This document shows positions 50,192 to 61,502 of a DNA stretch of 64,000 nucleotides, piece after piece; position 1 is the first letter of the stretch; each line of letters opens with the position of its first letter. The notes under the pieces were generated by a model, which was given only the letters and a program-made list of their open reading frames with translations, was not told the DNA's origin and did not search any database. The position numbers and the translations under genes are program-made. This DNA comes from Stenotrophomonas maltophilia (GTDB lineage Bacteria; Pseudomonadota; Gammaproteobacteria; Xanthomonadales; Xanthomonadaceae), in the NCBI RefSeq assembly GCF_900186865.1, contig NZ_LT906480.1, forward strand, positions 1,940,001 through 2,004,000. The letters run 5' to 3'.

Positions 50192-51577
50192 ATGCCATTG
50201 GGCAATCCCGAAACTTCAACCGGAAGCGCCAACATCATTTCCTCTGCTACATCACCGTTCAGCCTGCGCGTCATCCCGCGCGACCAGCACACGATCTCCC
50301 GCAAGGACATCAGCCCGAACGCCCTGCGCGTGCTTTATCGCCTGCGCGATGCCGGCTTCGGCGCCTACCTTGTCGGCGGCGCGGTGCGCGACCTGCTGGT
50401 CAATGGCCAACCCAAGGATTTCGACGTGGCCACCGACGCCACGCCCGAACAGGTCAAGCAGCTGTTCCGCAACTGCCGCCTGATCGGCCGCCGTTTCCGC
50501 CTCGCCCACGTTGTGTTCGGCCGCGAGATCATCGAAGTCGCCACCTTCCGCGCCAACAGCGATGACGGCAGTGGCGACCGCGAGATGGAAAACGGCATGC
50601 TTGTGCGCGACAACGTGTACGGCACCATCGAAGACGACGCCGTCCGCCGCGACTTCACCTGCAACGCCCTGTACTACGCCATCGAGGACTTCTCGGTGCG
50701 TGATTACACCGGTGGCTTCGAAGACGTGCAGGCGCGCCTGATGAAGCTCATCGGCGACCCGGTACAGCGCTACCAGGAAGACCCGGTGCGCATGCTGCGC
50801 GCCGTGCGCCTGGCGGCCAAGCTCGGCTTCCAGATCGAAGAGGGCACCGCCGCGCCGATCCCGCAGCTGGCTGGCCTGCTCAACGAAGCCGCGCCGGCAC
50901 GCCTGTTCGAGGAAGTGCTGAAGCTGTTCCTGTCCGGGCACGGCGTGGCCAGCTTCGAAGGCCTGGAGCGCTACGGTCTGCTCGACGTGCTGTTCCCGGA
51001 AAGCGCCAGGGCGTTGAAGTCCAACCGCACCGGCGCGCTGCGCCGCATGCTGGTAGAGGGCCTGGCCAATACCGATGCCCGCGTGGCCAACGACGAGCCG
51101 GTCTCGCCGGCGTTCCTGTTCGCGCTGTTGCTGTGGCCGGCGTTCTGCCGCGCCCAGGCGACCCTGCTCAAGCAGGGCGTGGCGCCGGAAGAGGCGCAGC
51201 GTCGTGCCGCCGACCGCGTCACCGTGCAGCAGCTGAGCACCATCGCGCTGCCGCGCCGCTTCTCGCTGCCGATGCAGGAAATCTGGCTGCTGCAGTCGCG
51301 TTTCAGCTCGCGCCAGCGCAAGCGCGTGTTCCGCACGCTCACCCATCCGCGCTTCCGCGCCGCGTTCGACTTCCTCAGCCTGCGCCAGGTGGCCTCGGCC
51401 GAGCACGCTGCCGATGTTGAATTCTGGCGCGAGGCACAGGCCCAGTCCGGCCGCGAGCTGGAATCGTCGCTGGACGCGATGCACAGCGAAGAGGGCGATG
51501 ACGAGAACGGAGCACCGCTCAAGCGTCGCCGTCGTCGCCGCCGCCCGGGGGCCTCGGCCGGTGCAGCTGGCGAATAA
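50192..51577 (+). CDS. pcnB: Poly(A) polymerase I
   Basis: The 461-residue protein adds poly(A) tails to RNA and promotes decay. Starting about residue 27 it matches E. coli PcnB: VIPRDQHTISRKDISPNALRVLYRL, LVGGAVRDLL, then DFDVATDATPEQVK with the catalytic Asp pair, and RNCRLIGRRFRLAHV. A basic tail (KRRRRRRRPG) ends it. The exact start is uncertain; the first 25 residues are not conserved. It is followed by folK four bases later, as in many proteobacteria. Confidence 0.95.
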   Translation: MPLGNPETSTGSANIISSATSPFSLRVIPRDQHTISRKDISPNALRVLYRLRDAGFGAYLVGGAVRDLLVNGQPKDFDVATDATPEQVKQLFRNCRLIGRRFRLAHVVFGREIIEVATFRANSDDGSGDREMENGMLVRDNVYGTIEDDAVRRDFTCNALYYAIEDFSVRDYTGGFEDVQARLMKLIGDPVQRYQEDPVRMLRAVRLAAKLGFQIEEGTAAPIPQLAGLLNEAAPARLFEEVLKLFLSGHGVASFEGLERYGLLDVLFPESARALKSNRTGALRRMLVEGLANTDARVANDEPVSPAFLFALLLWPAFCRAQATLLKQGVAPEEAQRRAADRVTVQQLSTIALPRRFSLPMQEIWLLQSRFSSRQRKRVFRTLTHPRFRAAFDFLSLRQVASAEHAADVEFWREAQAQSGRELESSLDAMHSEEGDDENGAPLKRRRRRRRPGASAGAAGE

Positions 51578-51580
51578 GCA

Positions 51581-52066
51581 ATGATGCCAGCGTGGATCGG
51601 CCTCGGCGCCAACCTCGGCGATGCGGCCACGACTGTCGGCGCGGCGATCACTGCGCTGGACGGCCTGCCTGGGACCCGCGTGCTGCAGGCCTCGCGCCTG
51701 TACGCAACGCCGGCCTGGGGCAATGAAGACCAGCCACCGTTCGTCAACGCGGTGGCCGCGGTCGAAACGTCACTGGCAGCCGATGAACTGCTGCAGGCGA
51801 TGCTGGCGCTGGAGCAGCGCTTTGGTCGCGTGCGCGATCCGGCGGTGCACTGGGGGCCGCGCGCGCTGGACCTGGACCTGCTGCTGTATGGCGCGCAGGT
51901 GCTCGACCAGCCCGGCCTGCAGGTGCCGCACCCCTACATGCACGAGCGTGCCTTCGTGCTGGTGCCGCTGGCCGAAATCGCGCCGGATCTGGCCATCCCC
52001 GGCCATGGCCGCGTGCGGGATGCAGTGATGCGGGTGGATGCCTGCGGGATCGCGCCGATAGGGTGA
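51581..52066 (+). CDS. folK: 2-amino-4-hydroxy-6-hydroxymethyldihydropteridine pyrophosphokinase
   Basis: The 161-residue product transfers pyrophosphate to hydroxymethyl-dihydropterin in folate biosynthesis. HPPK motifs are visible: [30 protein letters not shown], and the signature [14 protein letters not shown] with two Mg-binding Asp. It begins four bases after pcnB and is followed by panB. A second ATG three bases later is possible. Confidence 0.96.
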
Positions 52067-52100
52067 TAATGCCCGGGTTATCTCCCCCGGTTATCAGCAC

Positions 52101-52912
<812 letters not shown>

Positions 52913-52916
<4 letters not shown>

Positions 52917-53752
52917 TCCAGACCTTCAACGAGCTCGGCGCATTGCGCGGGCAGATCGCCCAGTGGAAGCGCGAGGGCCTGCGCGTGGCGCTGGTGCCCA
53001 CCATGGGCAACCTTCACGGTGGCCATCATTCGCTGGTGACCCTGGCCCGCCAGTACGCCGACAAGGTGGTGGCAAGCATCTTCGTCAACCCGACCCAGTT
53101 CGGGCCGAACGAGGATTTCAGTCGCTATCCGCGTACGCCCGAGGCCGATGTGGCCGGGCTTGAGCAGGTCGGCTGCGATGCGGTGTGGCTGCCCAGCGTC
53201 GAGGCCATGTACCCGCTGGGCGTGGACAAGACCACGCAGATGCACGCGCCCGGCGTGAGCGAGGTGCTGGAAGGTGCCAGCCGCCCGGGCCACTTCGATG
53301 GCGTCTGCACCGTGGTGGCGCGCCTGTTCCTGCAGGTGCAGCCGGACGTGGCCGTGTTCGGCCGCAAGGACTACCAGCAGCTGGCGGTGATCCGGCAGAT
53401 GGTGGCTGAGCTGTCGTTCCCGATCCAGATCGTCGGCGCGGACATCGTGCGCGACGAGGATGGTCTGGCCAAGAGTTCGCGCAACCAGTACCTGAGCGCC
53501 GAACAGCGCCCGGTCGCGACCACCATCCACCGCACCCTGCTGGGCATGCGCGAAGGCTACGTGGCCGGGCAGGCGCGTGATCGCATCGAGGCCGATGCCA
53601 CGGCGGCATTGCAGGCGGCCGGTTTCCAGGTCGACTATGCGGTGCTGCGCACCCCGGAGCTGGCCGAGCCGACGTTCGATGGCGGTGGCCGCGTAGCGCT
53701 GATCGCCGCGCGCCTGGGCTCCACCCGCCTGATCGACAACCTGGAGTTCTGA
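52913..53752 (+). CDS. panC: Pantothenate synthetase
   Basis: The 279-residue protein joins pantoate and beta-alanine using ATP. Class-I-synthetase-type motifs are [31 protein letters not shown] and KSSRNQYLS. PanB and PanC overlap (ATGA). It is followed by a small unrelated membrane gene before panD. Confidence 0.96.
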
Positions 53753-53818
53753 GCCGCATGCGGCCCGGGGGCGCCCACAATGGGCGCCTCGCACCTTCCC
53801 ATGGACGGGAGAACGGCA

Positions 53819-54316
53819 ATGAAGACACCCTCCACTGACGCTGGTCGGCTTGCGCAGGCGTTGATCCTGGCCGTGCTGGCTGCCGGCATGCTGCCGGCGC
53901 AGCTGTTTGGCGGCCTGTTGTTCGCGCTCGAATTCAGGCGCACGCCGATGCCCGCGCTCACCGGCGGTGGACTGATGTTCGGGCTGGGTGTCTGCGTCGC
54001 CATCGCGATGTTCCTGCCGATGGCGCTGCTCCCGCGATCTCGGCGGCTCCTGCGCCGGACCCGCTTCGTGCTTGCAGGGGCTGCTCTGGGCGCGCTGGCC
54101 GTGGCCATCCATGAATGGCCGGGCGCGATCCATGGGCCGCTGCTGCAGCGCCTGCGCTATGTGGATACCTTCGATGTGATCAGCTATGGGCTGACGGTGT
54201 TGGCTGCAGGGGGCCTGGGCCTGGCCTCCGGGCTGGCCTTCCATACGGTGTTCAGGCTGTCACTGCAGGGCGGTGCCCTCCATGCCACGGCGCCGCCGCC
54301 GGGCGAGGGCGCCTGA
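53819..54316 (+). CDS. Hypothetical membrane protein within the pantothenate cluster
   Basis: From ATG 53819 (GGGAG upstream) the product has 165 residues and four hydrophobic segments (ALILAVLAAGMLPAQLFGGLLF, GGGLMFGLGVCVAIAMFLPMAL, FVLAGAALGALAVAIH, VISYGLTVLAAGGLGLASGLAF). No family is recognised. It sits 66 bases after panC and 87 bases before panD, splitting what is normally a panBCD run. It may be co-transcribed by chance. Confidence 0.6.
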   Translation: MKTPSTDAGRLAQALILAVLAAGMLPAQLFGGLLFALEFRRTPMPALTGGGLMFGLGVCVAIAMFLPMALLPRSRRLLRRTRFVLAGAALGALAVAIHEWPGAIHGPLLQRLRYVDTFDVISYGLTVLAAGGLGLASGLAFHTVFRLSLQGGALHATAPPPGEGA

Positions 54317-54403
54317 ACGGCCTTCAGCGTCCTGCCGCAGGCCCCTGACGACGGCCAAGCGGGTGCTAGAATCCGCTCTTTCCTTTGCCGTTGCAGCGCC
54401 CCC

Positions 54404-54784
54404 ATGCACCTGTCCCTGCTCAAGACCAAGATCCACCGCGCCACCGTCACCCATTCCGAGCTGAACTACGAAGGCTCGATCGCCATCGATGACAACCTGC
54501 TGGCTGCCACCGGCATCCGCGAGTTCGAGCAGGTGCACATCTGGGACGTGACCAACGGTGCGCGCTTCTCGACCTATGCCATCCGTGCCGAAGCCGGCAG
54601 CGGCGTTGTATCGCTCAACGGTGGCGCCGCGCGCCACGTGCAGGTCGGTGACATCATCATCATTGCCGCGTTCGCCAGCATGACCGAGCAGGAAGCCGAC
54701 AGCTTCAAGCCGAAGCTGGTGTACGTTGATGGCAAGAACCAGATCACCCACACCAACGACACGATCCCGACCCAGGCCGCATGA
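54404..54784 (+). CDS. panD: Aspartate 1-decarboxylase proenzyme
   Basis: The 126-residue proenzyme makes beta-alanine for PanC. The self-cleavage site Gly-Ser is at residues 24-25 in YEGSIAID, giving the pyruvoyl group. Other motifs are [17 protein letters not shown], and [12 protein letters not shown]. Its stop overlaps the pgi start by four bases. Confidence 0.97.
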   Translation: MHLSLLKTKIHRATVTHSELNYEGSIAIDDNLLAATGIREFEQVHIWDVTNGARFSTYAIRAEAGSGVVSLNGGAARHVQVGDIIIIAAFASMTEQEADSFKPKLVYVDGKNQITHTNDTIPTQAA

Positions 54785-56295
54785 CAACGAACAACGGATT
54801 CGACTCGCTGCATTCCCACGCCCAGCGCCTGAAGGGCGCAAGCATCCCCGGCCTGCTCGCCGCCGAACCCGGCCGCGTGCAGGACCTGGCGCTGCGGGTC
54901 GGTCCGTTGTACGTCAACTTCGCCCGGCAGAAATACGATGCCGCGGCGTTGCAGGCATTGCTGGCGCTGGCTGCCGACCGTGATGTCGGTGGTGCCATCA
55001 CCCGCCTGTTCCGTGGCGAGCAGGTCAACCTGACCGAAGGTCGCGCCGCGCTGCACACCGCACTGCGCGGCGACGTGGTCGATGCGCCGGTGGCGGCCGA
55101 GGCCTATGCCACCGCGCGCGAGATCCGCCAGCGCATGGGCGTGCTGGTGCGCGCGCTGGAAGACAGTGGCGTCACCGACGTGGTCAGCGTCGGCATCGGT
55201 GGTTCCGACCTTGGCCCGCGCCTGGTCGCCGACGCGCTGCGTCCGGTCAGCGGTGCGCGCCTGCGCGTGCATTTCGTATCGAACGTGGACGGCGCGGCCA
55301 TGCAGCGTACGCTGGCCACGCTGGATCCGGCCAAGACCGCCGGCATCCTGATCTCCAAGACCTTCGGCACCCAGGAAACCCTGCTCAACGGCCAGATCCT
55401 GCACGACTGGCTGGGGGGCAGCGACCGCCTGTACGCGGTCAGTGCCAATCCGGAACGTGCCGCCAAGGCCTTTGCCATCGCCGCCGATCGTGTGCTGCCG
55501 ATGTGGGATTGGGTCGGCGGCCGCTATTCGCTGTGGTCTGCGGTCGGTTTCCCGATCGCGCTGGCGATCGGCTTCGAGCGCTTTGAACAGCTGCTGGAAG
55601 GTGCTGCGCAGATGGATGCGCATGCGCTGGATGCACCGCTGGAGCGCAACCTGCCGGTGCTGCACGGCCTGACCGACATCTGGAACCGCAACCTGCTGGG
55701 CCATGCCACGCATGCGGTGATGACCTACGACCAGCGCCTGGCGCTGTTGCCGGCCTACCTGCAGCAGCTGGTGATGGAAAGCCTGGGCAAGCGTGTGCAG
55801 CGTGATGGCCAGCCGGTCACCACCGATACCGTGCCGGTGTGGTGGGGCGGGGCGGGCACCGATGTGCAGCACAGCTTCTTCCAGGCACTGCACCAGGGCA
55901 CCAGCATCGTTCCGGCCGACTTCATCGGCTGCGTGCACAACGACGATCCCTACACGATCAATCATCAGGCCCTGCTGGCCAATCTGCTGGCGCAGACCGA
56001 AGCACTGGCCAATGGCCAGGGCAGCGACGACCCGCACCGTGATTACCCGGGCGGCCGCCCGAGCACGCTGATCCTGCTCGACGCGCTGACCCCGCAGGCG
56101 CTGGGTGCGCTGATCGCCATGTACGAACACGCCGTGTACGTGCAGTCGGTGATCTGGAACATCAACGCCTTCGACCAGTTCGGTGTCGAACTGGGCAAGC
56201 AGCTGGCCAGCGGCCTGCTGCCGGCACTGCAGGGCGAGGATGTGGCCGTTGCCGACCCGATGACCCGCGAGATCCTTGCGCAGCTGAAGCGCTGA
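54781..56295 (+). CDS. pgi: Glucose-6-phosphate isomerase
   Basis: The 504-residue product interconverts G6P and F6P. PGI signatures are present: [45 protein letters not shown], and the C-terminal [11 protein letters not shown]. It overlaps panD by four bases; that link is a xanthomonad arrangement and joins central metabolism to CoA supply. A string of REP elements follows the stop. Confidence 0.96.
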   Translation: MTTNNGFDSLHSHAQRLKGASIPGLLAAEPGRVQDLALRVGPLYVNFARQKYDAAALQALLALAADRDVGGAITRLFRGEQVNLTEGRAALHTALRGDVVDAPVAAEAYATAREIRQRMGVLVRALEDSGVTDVVSVGIGGSDLGPRLVADALRPVSGARLRVHFVSNVDGAAMQRTLATLDPAKTAGILISKTFGTQETLLNGQILHDWLGGSDRLYAVSANPERAAKAFAIAADRVLPMWDWVGGRYSLWSAVGFPIALAIGFERFEQLLEGAAQMDAHALDAPLERNLPVLHGLTDIWNRNLLGHATHAVMTYDQRLALLPAYLQQLVMESLGKRVQRDGQPVTTDTVPVWWGGAGTDVQHSFFQALHQGTSIVPADFIGCVHNDDPYTINHQALLANLLAQTEALANGQGSDDPHRDYPGGRPSTLILLDALTPQALGALIAMYEHAVYVQSVIWNINAFDQFGVELGKQLASGLLPALQGEDVAVADPMTREILAQLKR

Positions 56296-56302
56296 GGCTC
56301 TG

Positions 56303-56452
56303 GTAGTGCCGGCCGCTGGCCGGCAACCTCATGAACGATTGAAGCATCACCTGGATGCCGGCCAGCGGCCGGCACTACCGGAGCGGATGGGTTGCCGGCC
56401 AGCGGCCGGCACTACCAGAGCGGACGGGTTGGCGGCCAGCGGCCGGCACTAC
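56303..56452. repeat. Cluster of four SMAG-type REP palindromes
   Basis: The GTAG-headed element GTAGTGCCGGCCGCTGGCC occurs at 56303-56325, and in inverted orientation at 56356-56378, 56393-56415 and (variant) 56432-56452. The first two can pair into a long hairpin. SMAG elements of this form are abundant in S. maltophilia. They separate the convergent pgi and response-regulator genes and may act as terminators or mRNA end stabilisers. Confidence 0.85.
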
Positions 56453-56470
56453 CATGAAGGGCGTGGTGCC

Positions 56471-57034
56471 TCAGCGGCTCGGGTCGCGTTCCGGGCTGGG
56501 CCGCTTGGCCAGCTTGCGCTGCAGCGAGCGCCGGTGCATGCCGAGCAGGCGCGCGGCTGCCGACACGTTGCCGCCGGTCTCGTGCATCGCCTGCTGGATG
56601 TGTTCCCACTGCAGGCGGCTGATCGGTGTCATCGCGTCGGGCACTTCCATTTCGCCATCGTCGGCCGGGCCGTCATCCTCCTCGCCCAAAGCGCGAAGGA
56701 TCATCGGTACCGTGGCTGGCTTGGGCAGGTAATCGTCCGCACCGAGCTTGATCGCTTCCACCGCGGTGGCGATGCTGGCGTAGCCGGTCACCAGCAGGAT
56801 GCGCATGTCCGCGCGCAGCGCACGCAGCGGCTGGATCAGCGCCAGGCCGGAATCGCTGCCCAGCTTCAGGTCGATCAGGGCGAACGCGGGTGGGTGCTGG
56901 CGCGCCAGTGCCAGCGCGCTGGCGGCATCCTGCGCGGTCTGCGTTTCAAGCCCCTTGCGGGCCAGGCTGCGCTGCAGGGTGCGCAGGTACAGTTCGTCGT
57001 CGTCGACCAGCAGGCCGAGGGTTGAGGCGCTCAT
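56471..57034 (-). CDS. regA: RegA/PrrA-type response regulator
   Basis: From the ATG at 57034 the product has 187 residues. The receiver domain has LLVDDDELYL, the phosphorylated Asp in FALIDLKLGSDSG, and LLVTGYASIATAVEAIKLGADDYLPKP. A Fis-like helix-turn-helix follows (MHETGGNVSAAARLLGMHRRSLQRKL), typical of RegA/PrrA/ActR. It overlaps the sensor kinase by four bases. It likely tunes respiration in response to redox state. Confidence 0.9.
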   Translation of the reverse strand: MSASTLGLLVDDDELYLRTLQRSLARKGLETQTAQDAASALALARQHPPAFALIDLKLGSDSGLALIQPLRALRADMRILLVTGYASIATAVEAIKLGADDYLPKPATVPMILRALGEEDDGPADDGEMEVPDAMTPISRLQWEHIQQAMHETGGNVSAAARLLGMHRRSLQRKLAKRPSPERDPSR

Positions 57035-58257
57035 GGGGTTTCCTCGCGTGGGGCCAGCGGCAGGCGGAAGCCGACGCGGCTGCCGGCCCCCTGGGCCGGG
57101 CGCATCCACATCTCGCCGTCGAGGCGTTCGATCGTGGCATGGGACAGGGCCAGGCCGACCCCCATGCCTTCACTCTTGCTGCTACCGAACAGCTTGCCCG
57201 GCAGCACCGCGGCGCGCGCGTTGAAGCCGTGGCCGTAGTCGCGTACTTCGCCGATCAGATCGTCGCCTTCGATGCGCAGGTCCAGGTCCACGCGCGGCCG
57301 GCCGGCCTGTTCGCCGGCATCGGCGGCATTGTTGAGCAGGACCATCAGCAGGTGGCCCACGCCCGGGTCGAGCGGCAGCCGCAGCGGCGCATCATCGTTG
57401 CGGTGCAGGTCGATGGTCGGTCGCACCAGGCGCCATTGCTCCAGCACCTGCTGCGCGCTGGAATGGCTGCGTCCGGGCGCATCGGCCGAGGCCGGTGCGG
57501 CCAGCGCCAGCACGCGCTCACGGCACTGCACCAGCAGCTCGCGCAGGGTTTCCATGTCCTCGCGCACTTCCGGCTCTTCACTGCGTTCGGCCACGTCGTC
57601 GGCGAGCAGGGTCATGGTTGCCAGCGGCGTGTTCAGTTCATGCGCCACCGAGGCGGCATGGGTGGCCAGGGCGACGATGCCCTCGTTGCGGGCGAAGCGT
57701 TCGCGCAGGGCCGAGAGTTCCAGTTCGCGCTGGCGCAGCGCCAGCGCCAAGCGGGTGGAGAAGGCCAGTACGACCGCCGCGGAAATCAGGAAATTGGCGA
57801 CCACGCCCCAGCGGTTGAGGTCCTGCGCGCGGAAATAGCCGTCCGGCAGGGGCTGGCCGAAGATGCCGCTGGCGGCGTAGCCGAGCAGGCAGGCCAGCGC
57901 GACCGCCAGCGCCCAGCGCAGGGGCAGGGCGAACGCGGCCAGTGCGATCAGGATCAGGAACAGCGAGCTGAACGGATTGGCCATGCCACCGCTCCAGCCG
58001 ACCATCCAGGTCAGGATGATCACGTCCACCAGGATGTGGCCGAATGCAGTCAGCGGTGCGGTGTCGGCCGCTTCCGGGCGCAGCTGGGTATAGATGTTGA
58101 ACAGGGCCAGCACCGCCACGCCGGCCCACAGCGGCAGCTGCGGCAACGGCAGCCCCAGCACCCAGGTGGCGACCAGGATGGTGGCGGCCTGGCCGCCTAC
58201 TGCAAGCCAGCGCAGGCTGCACAGGGTTCGGAGAAACGGGGCGTCGGGACCGGTCAT
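57031..58257 (-). CDS. regB: RegB/PrrB-type redox sensor histidine kinase
   Basis: The 408-residue kinase has about six membrane helices. The loop motif [11 protein letters not shown] is the GGXXNPF quinone-binding motif of RegB. The H box is [15 protein letters not shown] Cys 39 residues beyond the phospho-His ([10 protein letters not shown]) matches redox-active Cys265 of Rhodobacter RegB. The ATP-binding domain has LLNNAADAG and the [16 protein letters not shown] motif. It should sense quinone redox state and phosphorylate the adjacent regulator. Confidence 0.93.
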   Translation of the reverse strand: MTGPDAPFLRTLCSLRWLAVGGQAATILVATWVLGLPLPQLPLWAGVAVLALFNIYTQLRPEAADTAPLTAFGHILVDVIILTWMVGWSGGMANPFSSLFLILIALAAFALPLRWALAVALACLLGYAASGIFGQPLPDGYFRAQDLNRWGVVANFLISAAVVLAFSTRLALALRQRELELSALRERFARNEGIVALATHAASVAHELNTPLATMTLLADDVAERSEEPEVREDMETLRELLVQCRERVLALAAPASADAPGRSHSSAQQVLEQWRLVRPTIDLHRNDDAPLRLPLDPGVGHLLMVLLNNAADAGEQAGRPRVDLDLRIEGDDLIGEVRDYGHGFNARAAVLPGKLFGSSKSEGMGVGLALSHATIERLDGEMWMRPAQGAGSRVGFRLPLAPREETP

Positions 58258-58371
58258 TCACGCTCATCGTATGCGTTCGCGCGTGACCGTGCCTGCGACA
58301 ATCGGCCGCAGCCGTGCCGCCGGCTGAATGCGAGTCACCCCGAATGCAGGGCCGGGCGGTAGAATGCGCCC

Positions 58372-59637
58372 ATGCACGACGCCGTCACCCGCCCGACTCC
58401 GCCCTCCGATGCCACTGCCTGGCCGCGCCGCCAGACCCATGCCGTCCAGATCGGCGGAGTCACCGTGGGCGGAGGCAAGCCGGTGGTGGTGCAGTCGATG
58501 ACCAACACCGACACCTCCGACGTCGCCTCCAGCGTGAAGCAGGTGGCCGAGTTGTGGCGTGCCGGTTCGGAGATGGTGCGGCTGACCGTCAATACCGTGG
58601 AAGCCGCTGCGGCGATCCCGCGCATTGTCGACAAGCTGGCGATGATGGGCATCGACGTGCCGCTGATCGGCGATTTCCACTACAACGGCCACCAGCTGCT
58701 GACCGCCGAACCGGCATGTGCCGAAGCACTGGCCAAGTACCGCATCAACCCGGGCAACGTCGGCTTCGGCAAGAAGAAGGATCTGCAGTTCGCCCAGCTG
58801 ATCGAATTCGCCATCCGTTACAACAAGCCGGTGCGCATCGGCGCCAACTGGGGCTCGCTGGACCAGGCCCTGGCGGCGAAGCTGATGGACGAGAACAACC
58901 TGCGCGAACAGCCCTGGGACGCCGGCCGCGTGCTGCGCGAGGCGCTGATCCGCTCGGCGCTGGATTCGGCCGAGCAGGCGGTGGAGCTGGGCCTGCCGCG
59001 CGATCGCATCGTGCTGTCGGCCAAGGTCAGTGGCGTGCAGGAGCTGATCGCGGTGTACCGCGACCTGGCGCAGCGCTCCGACTTCGCCCTGCACCTGGGC
59101 CTGACCGAGGCCGGTATCGGCAGCAAGGGCATCGTGGCATCGTCCGCGGCGCTGGGCGTGCTGCTGCAGGAAGGCATCGGTGACACCATCCGGATCTCGC
59201 TGACCCCGGAACCGGGCCAGTCGCGTACGCAGGAAGTGATCGTCGCCCAGGAACTGCTGCAGACCACCGGGCAGCGTGCCTTCACGCCGCTGGTCACGGC
59301 CTGCCCGGGCTGCGGCCGCACCACCTCCGAGTTCTTCCAGGAGCTGGCCAAGGTGGTGCAGAACCACGTGCGCGAGAAGATGCCGCTGTGGAAGATCCAT
59401 CACCCGGGTGCGGAGAACATGACCCTGGCGGTGATGGGCTGCATCGTCAACGGACCGGGTGAGTCGCGCCATGCCAACATCGGCATCTCGCTGCCGGGCA
59501 CGGGTGAGACGCCTGCGGCACCGGTGTTCGTCGATGGCGAGAAGAAGGTGACCCTGCGTGGCGACAACATCGCCCAGGAGTTCGTCGCCCTGATCGACGA
59601 TTACGTCGAACACACGTATGTCCGAAGCGCCGGATAA
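58372..59637 (+). CDS. ispG: 4-hydroxy-3-methylbut-2-enyl diphosphate synthase (flavodoxin)
   Basis: The 421-residue enzyme acts in the MEP pathway for isoprenoids. Starting motifs are [17 protein letters not shown], then DFHYNGHQ and [10 protein letters not shown]. The three cluster-binding Cys lie in [14 protein letters not shown] and [17 protein letters not shown]. The length is that of the long proteobacterial IspG form with an insertion. The PAP2 gene overlaps its 3' end by 20 bases. Confidence 0.96.
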   Translation: MHDAVTRPTPPSDATAWPRRQTHAVQIGGVTVGGGKPVVVQSMTNTDTSDVASSVKQVAELWRAGSEMVRLTVNTVEAAAAIPRIVDKLAMMGIDVPLIGDFHYNGHQLLTAEPACAEALAKYRINPGNVGFGKKKDLQFAQLIEFAIRYNKPVRIGANWGSLDQALAAKLMDENNLREQPWDAGRVLREALIRSALDSAEQAVELGLPRDRIVLSAKVSGVQELIAVYRDLAQRSDFALHLGLTEAGIGSKGIVASSAALGVLLQEGIGDTIRISLTPEPGQSRTQEVIVAQELLQTTGQRAFTPLVTACPGCGRTTSEFFQELAKVVQNHVREKMPLWKIHHPGAENMTLAVMGCIVNGPGESRHANIGISLPGTGETPAAPVFVDGEKKVTLRGDNIAQEFVALIDDYVEHTYVRSAG

Positions 59638-60367
59638 GCCTGCGATCCTCGCCGCACCGGAGTCCGCCTCCGGCTTCCGCCACTGGATGGCGCGCAACGC
59701 CTGGCGCCTGGTCCTGTTGTTCGGTGGCGTGCTGCTGCCGTTGGCAGGCTTTGTTGCCCTGGCGGACGAAGTGCACGAGTTTGAATCGTTCCATTTCGAC
59801 GCGCCCCTGCTGTGGCAGATGCATGGCCTGCATTCGCCGTGGCTGGACCGCTTCTTCGTGCTCATCTCGAAACTGGGCTACGAGTGGTTCCTGATCCCGG
59901 CCGACGTGCTGATCATCGGCGTGCTGCTGGGCTACCGGCGCTGGCGCGAGGCGACCTTCGTCGCGGTCAGCTTCGTAGGGTCGGCGCTGCTGAACATGGG
60001 CAGCAAGCAGTTCTTCCAGCGGCAGCGCCCCAGCCTGTGGGAATCGATCGCGCCGGAATCGACGTTCAGCTTCCCCAGCGGGCATGCGATGGGTTCGATG
60101 ACCCTTGCCGTGACCTTGGTACTGCTCGCCTGGAACACCCGTTGGCGCTGGCCGGTACTGATGCTGGCACCCGCGTTCAGCCTGCTGGTAAGCGTGTCGC
60201 GGGTCTATCTGGGGGTGCATTACCCCTCCGACATCCTGGCCGGATGGTGTGCCGCGCTGGTTTGGGTGGTAGGGTGCTATCTGGTCATGTTCAGTCGCCG
60301 GCACCCTTGGCGACGTCACGGCCCGCCGCCAGCGAAGGCCAGCGAAGCACCAACACAGGGGGTTTGA
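59618..60367 (+). CDS. PAP2-family membrane phosphatase
   Basis: The 249-residue protein has about six membrane helices and the three-part PAP2 signature: [19 protein letters not shown], and [16 protein letters not shown]. It probably dephosphorylates lipid phosphates such as undecaprenyl or phosphatidyl glycerophosphate. It overlaps ispG by 20 bases, so the two are coupled; because ispG makes isoprenoid precursors, undecaprenyl pyrophosphate recycling is a natural guess. Confidence 0.9.
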   Translation: MSEAPDKPAILAAPESASGFRHWMARNAWRLVLLFGGVLLPLAGFVALADEVHEFESFHFDAPLLWQMHGLHSPWLDRFFVLISKLGYEWFLIPADVLIIGVLLGYRRWREATFVAVSFVGSALLNMGSKQFFQRQRPSLWESIAPESTFSFPSGHAMGSMTLAVTLVLLAWNTRWRWPVLMLAPAFSLLVSVSRVYLGVHYPSDILAGWCAALVWVVGCYLVMFSRRHPWRRHGPPPAKASEAPTQGV

Positions 60368-60567
60368 CGTGGATGGCCCTTGAGGGACGTCTACGTGATA
60401 GATCAGTTGTTTCGTTGCAGCAGGTTCTGCAAGACAGGGGGCAAGCACAACGCGCGGTACTGTGATGCGCAAGGCAGATCGCCGATGCCGCATTCCGGAC
60501 GCGCTTGCAGGGTATCGGCACCCTGCCTAGCTTGACCTGCAATGGCCGCATTCGAAGAGGTACATGA

Positions 60568-61215
60568 ATGACGATTCGAGTCTACCTGGTGGATGACCAC
60601 GCGCTGGTCCGCACCGGTATGAAGATGATTCTGTCGGGGGAAACCGACATCGAGGTGGTGGGCGAAGCCGAGACCGGCGAAGACGCGCTGCGTGAAGTCC
60701 GCCAGCTGCTGCCGGATGTGGTGCTGTGCGACCTGCACCTGCCGGGCGTGAGCGGCATGGAAGTGACCGAGCGCATCGTCCGCAGCCACCGCAATACCCG
60801 CGTGGTGATCGTGTCGGTACTGGAAGACGGCCCGCTGCCCAAGCGCCTGCTCGAAGCCGGTGCGGCCGGTTACATCGGCAAGGGCTGCGATGCGCAGGAA
60901 CTGCTGCGTGCGGTGCGTGATGTGGCGGCCGGTCGTCGCTACCTGGGCACCAGCATCGCGCAGAATCTGGCGCTGTCGACAGTGGAAGGCAATGGTTCGC
61001 CGTTCGACAACCTGTCGCCGCGCGAGCTTGAGGTGGCGCTGTTGCTGACCCAGGGCCTGCGCCAGGAAGACATCGCGCGGCGCCTGAGCCTGAGTGCGAA
61101 GACGGTGAACACGCACAAGGCGCGGCTGTTCGAGAAGATGGGGATCCACGACAACATCGCGCTGGCGCGGATGGCCAGCCAGTACGGGTTGGTGGATCCG
61201 GCACGGCCGCTGTAA
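60568..61215 (+). CDS. gacA: GacA/UvrY-type response regulator
   Basis: The 215-residue protein has a receiver domain (YLVDDHALVRTGM, phosphorylated Asp in VVLCDLHLPGVSGME, GAAGYIGKG) and a LuxR-type helix-turn-helix (LSPRELEVALLLTQGLRQEDIARRLSLSAKTVNTHKARLFEKMG). The sequence IAQNLALS between them is typical of GacA/UvrY. It probably regulates small-RNA-controlled traits. The 200 bases before it hold an inverted repeat at about 60512-60531 and no other gene. Confidence 0.88.
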   Translation: MTIRVYLVDDHALVRTGMKMILSGETDIEVVGEAETGEDALREVRQLLPDVVLCDLHLPGVSGMEVTERIVRSHRNTRVVIVSVLEDGPLPKRLLEAGAAGYIGKGCDAQELLRAVRDVAAGRRYLGTSIAQNLALSTVEGNGSPFDNLSPRELEVALLLTQGLRQEDIARRLSLSAKTVNTHKARLFEKMGIHDNIALARMASQYGLVDPARPL

Positions 61216-61242
61216 GGGGTCCGGCCAACGGCTGAGCCCCTC

Positions 61243-61314
61243 TGCGCAGGGGACGCCGTGAATCCATCCCTGGAGGCTCGGGCGCGCCATCCATGGCGCT
61301 TACGCCCCTGCGCA
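61243..61314. repeat. Core-and-arms repeat, copy 4
   Basis: Arms TGCGCAGGGG (61243-61252) and CCCCTGCGCA (61305-61314) enclose a 52-base core (61253-61304) that starts ACGCCGTGAATCC. The core length equals that of copies 1 and 5; the arms are unrelated in sequence. Confidence 0.8.
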
Positions 61315-61412
61315 ATCCCTCCGCAGGGCCACGGACGGTTTCCGTGCGCCGCCACTGCGGAATGAAGAAGGAAGAGCAGGAGCGGGTCGCGCGCTTTGCG
61401 CACTCGTCGCCC

Positions 61413-61485
61413 GGGGTCGGATCCCTTTCCCGGTGGGAAAGGGCTCTGACCCCTGATGATGCCGGAGCCGAGCGTGGGCTCGGCT
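61413..61485. repeat. GATCCC/GACCCC inverted repeat and small hairpin
   Basis: GGGGTCGGATCCCTTTCCC faces GGGAAAGGGCTCTGACCCC around GGT (61413-61452). A second hairpin AGCCGAGC/GCTCGGCT lies at 61466-61485, just before the eda stop. The first motif is a familiar dispersed repeat in Stenotrophomonas. Confidence 0.7.
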
Positions 61486-61502
61486 CTGCACCTTTGTCGG
61501 GC

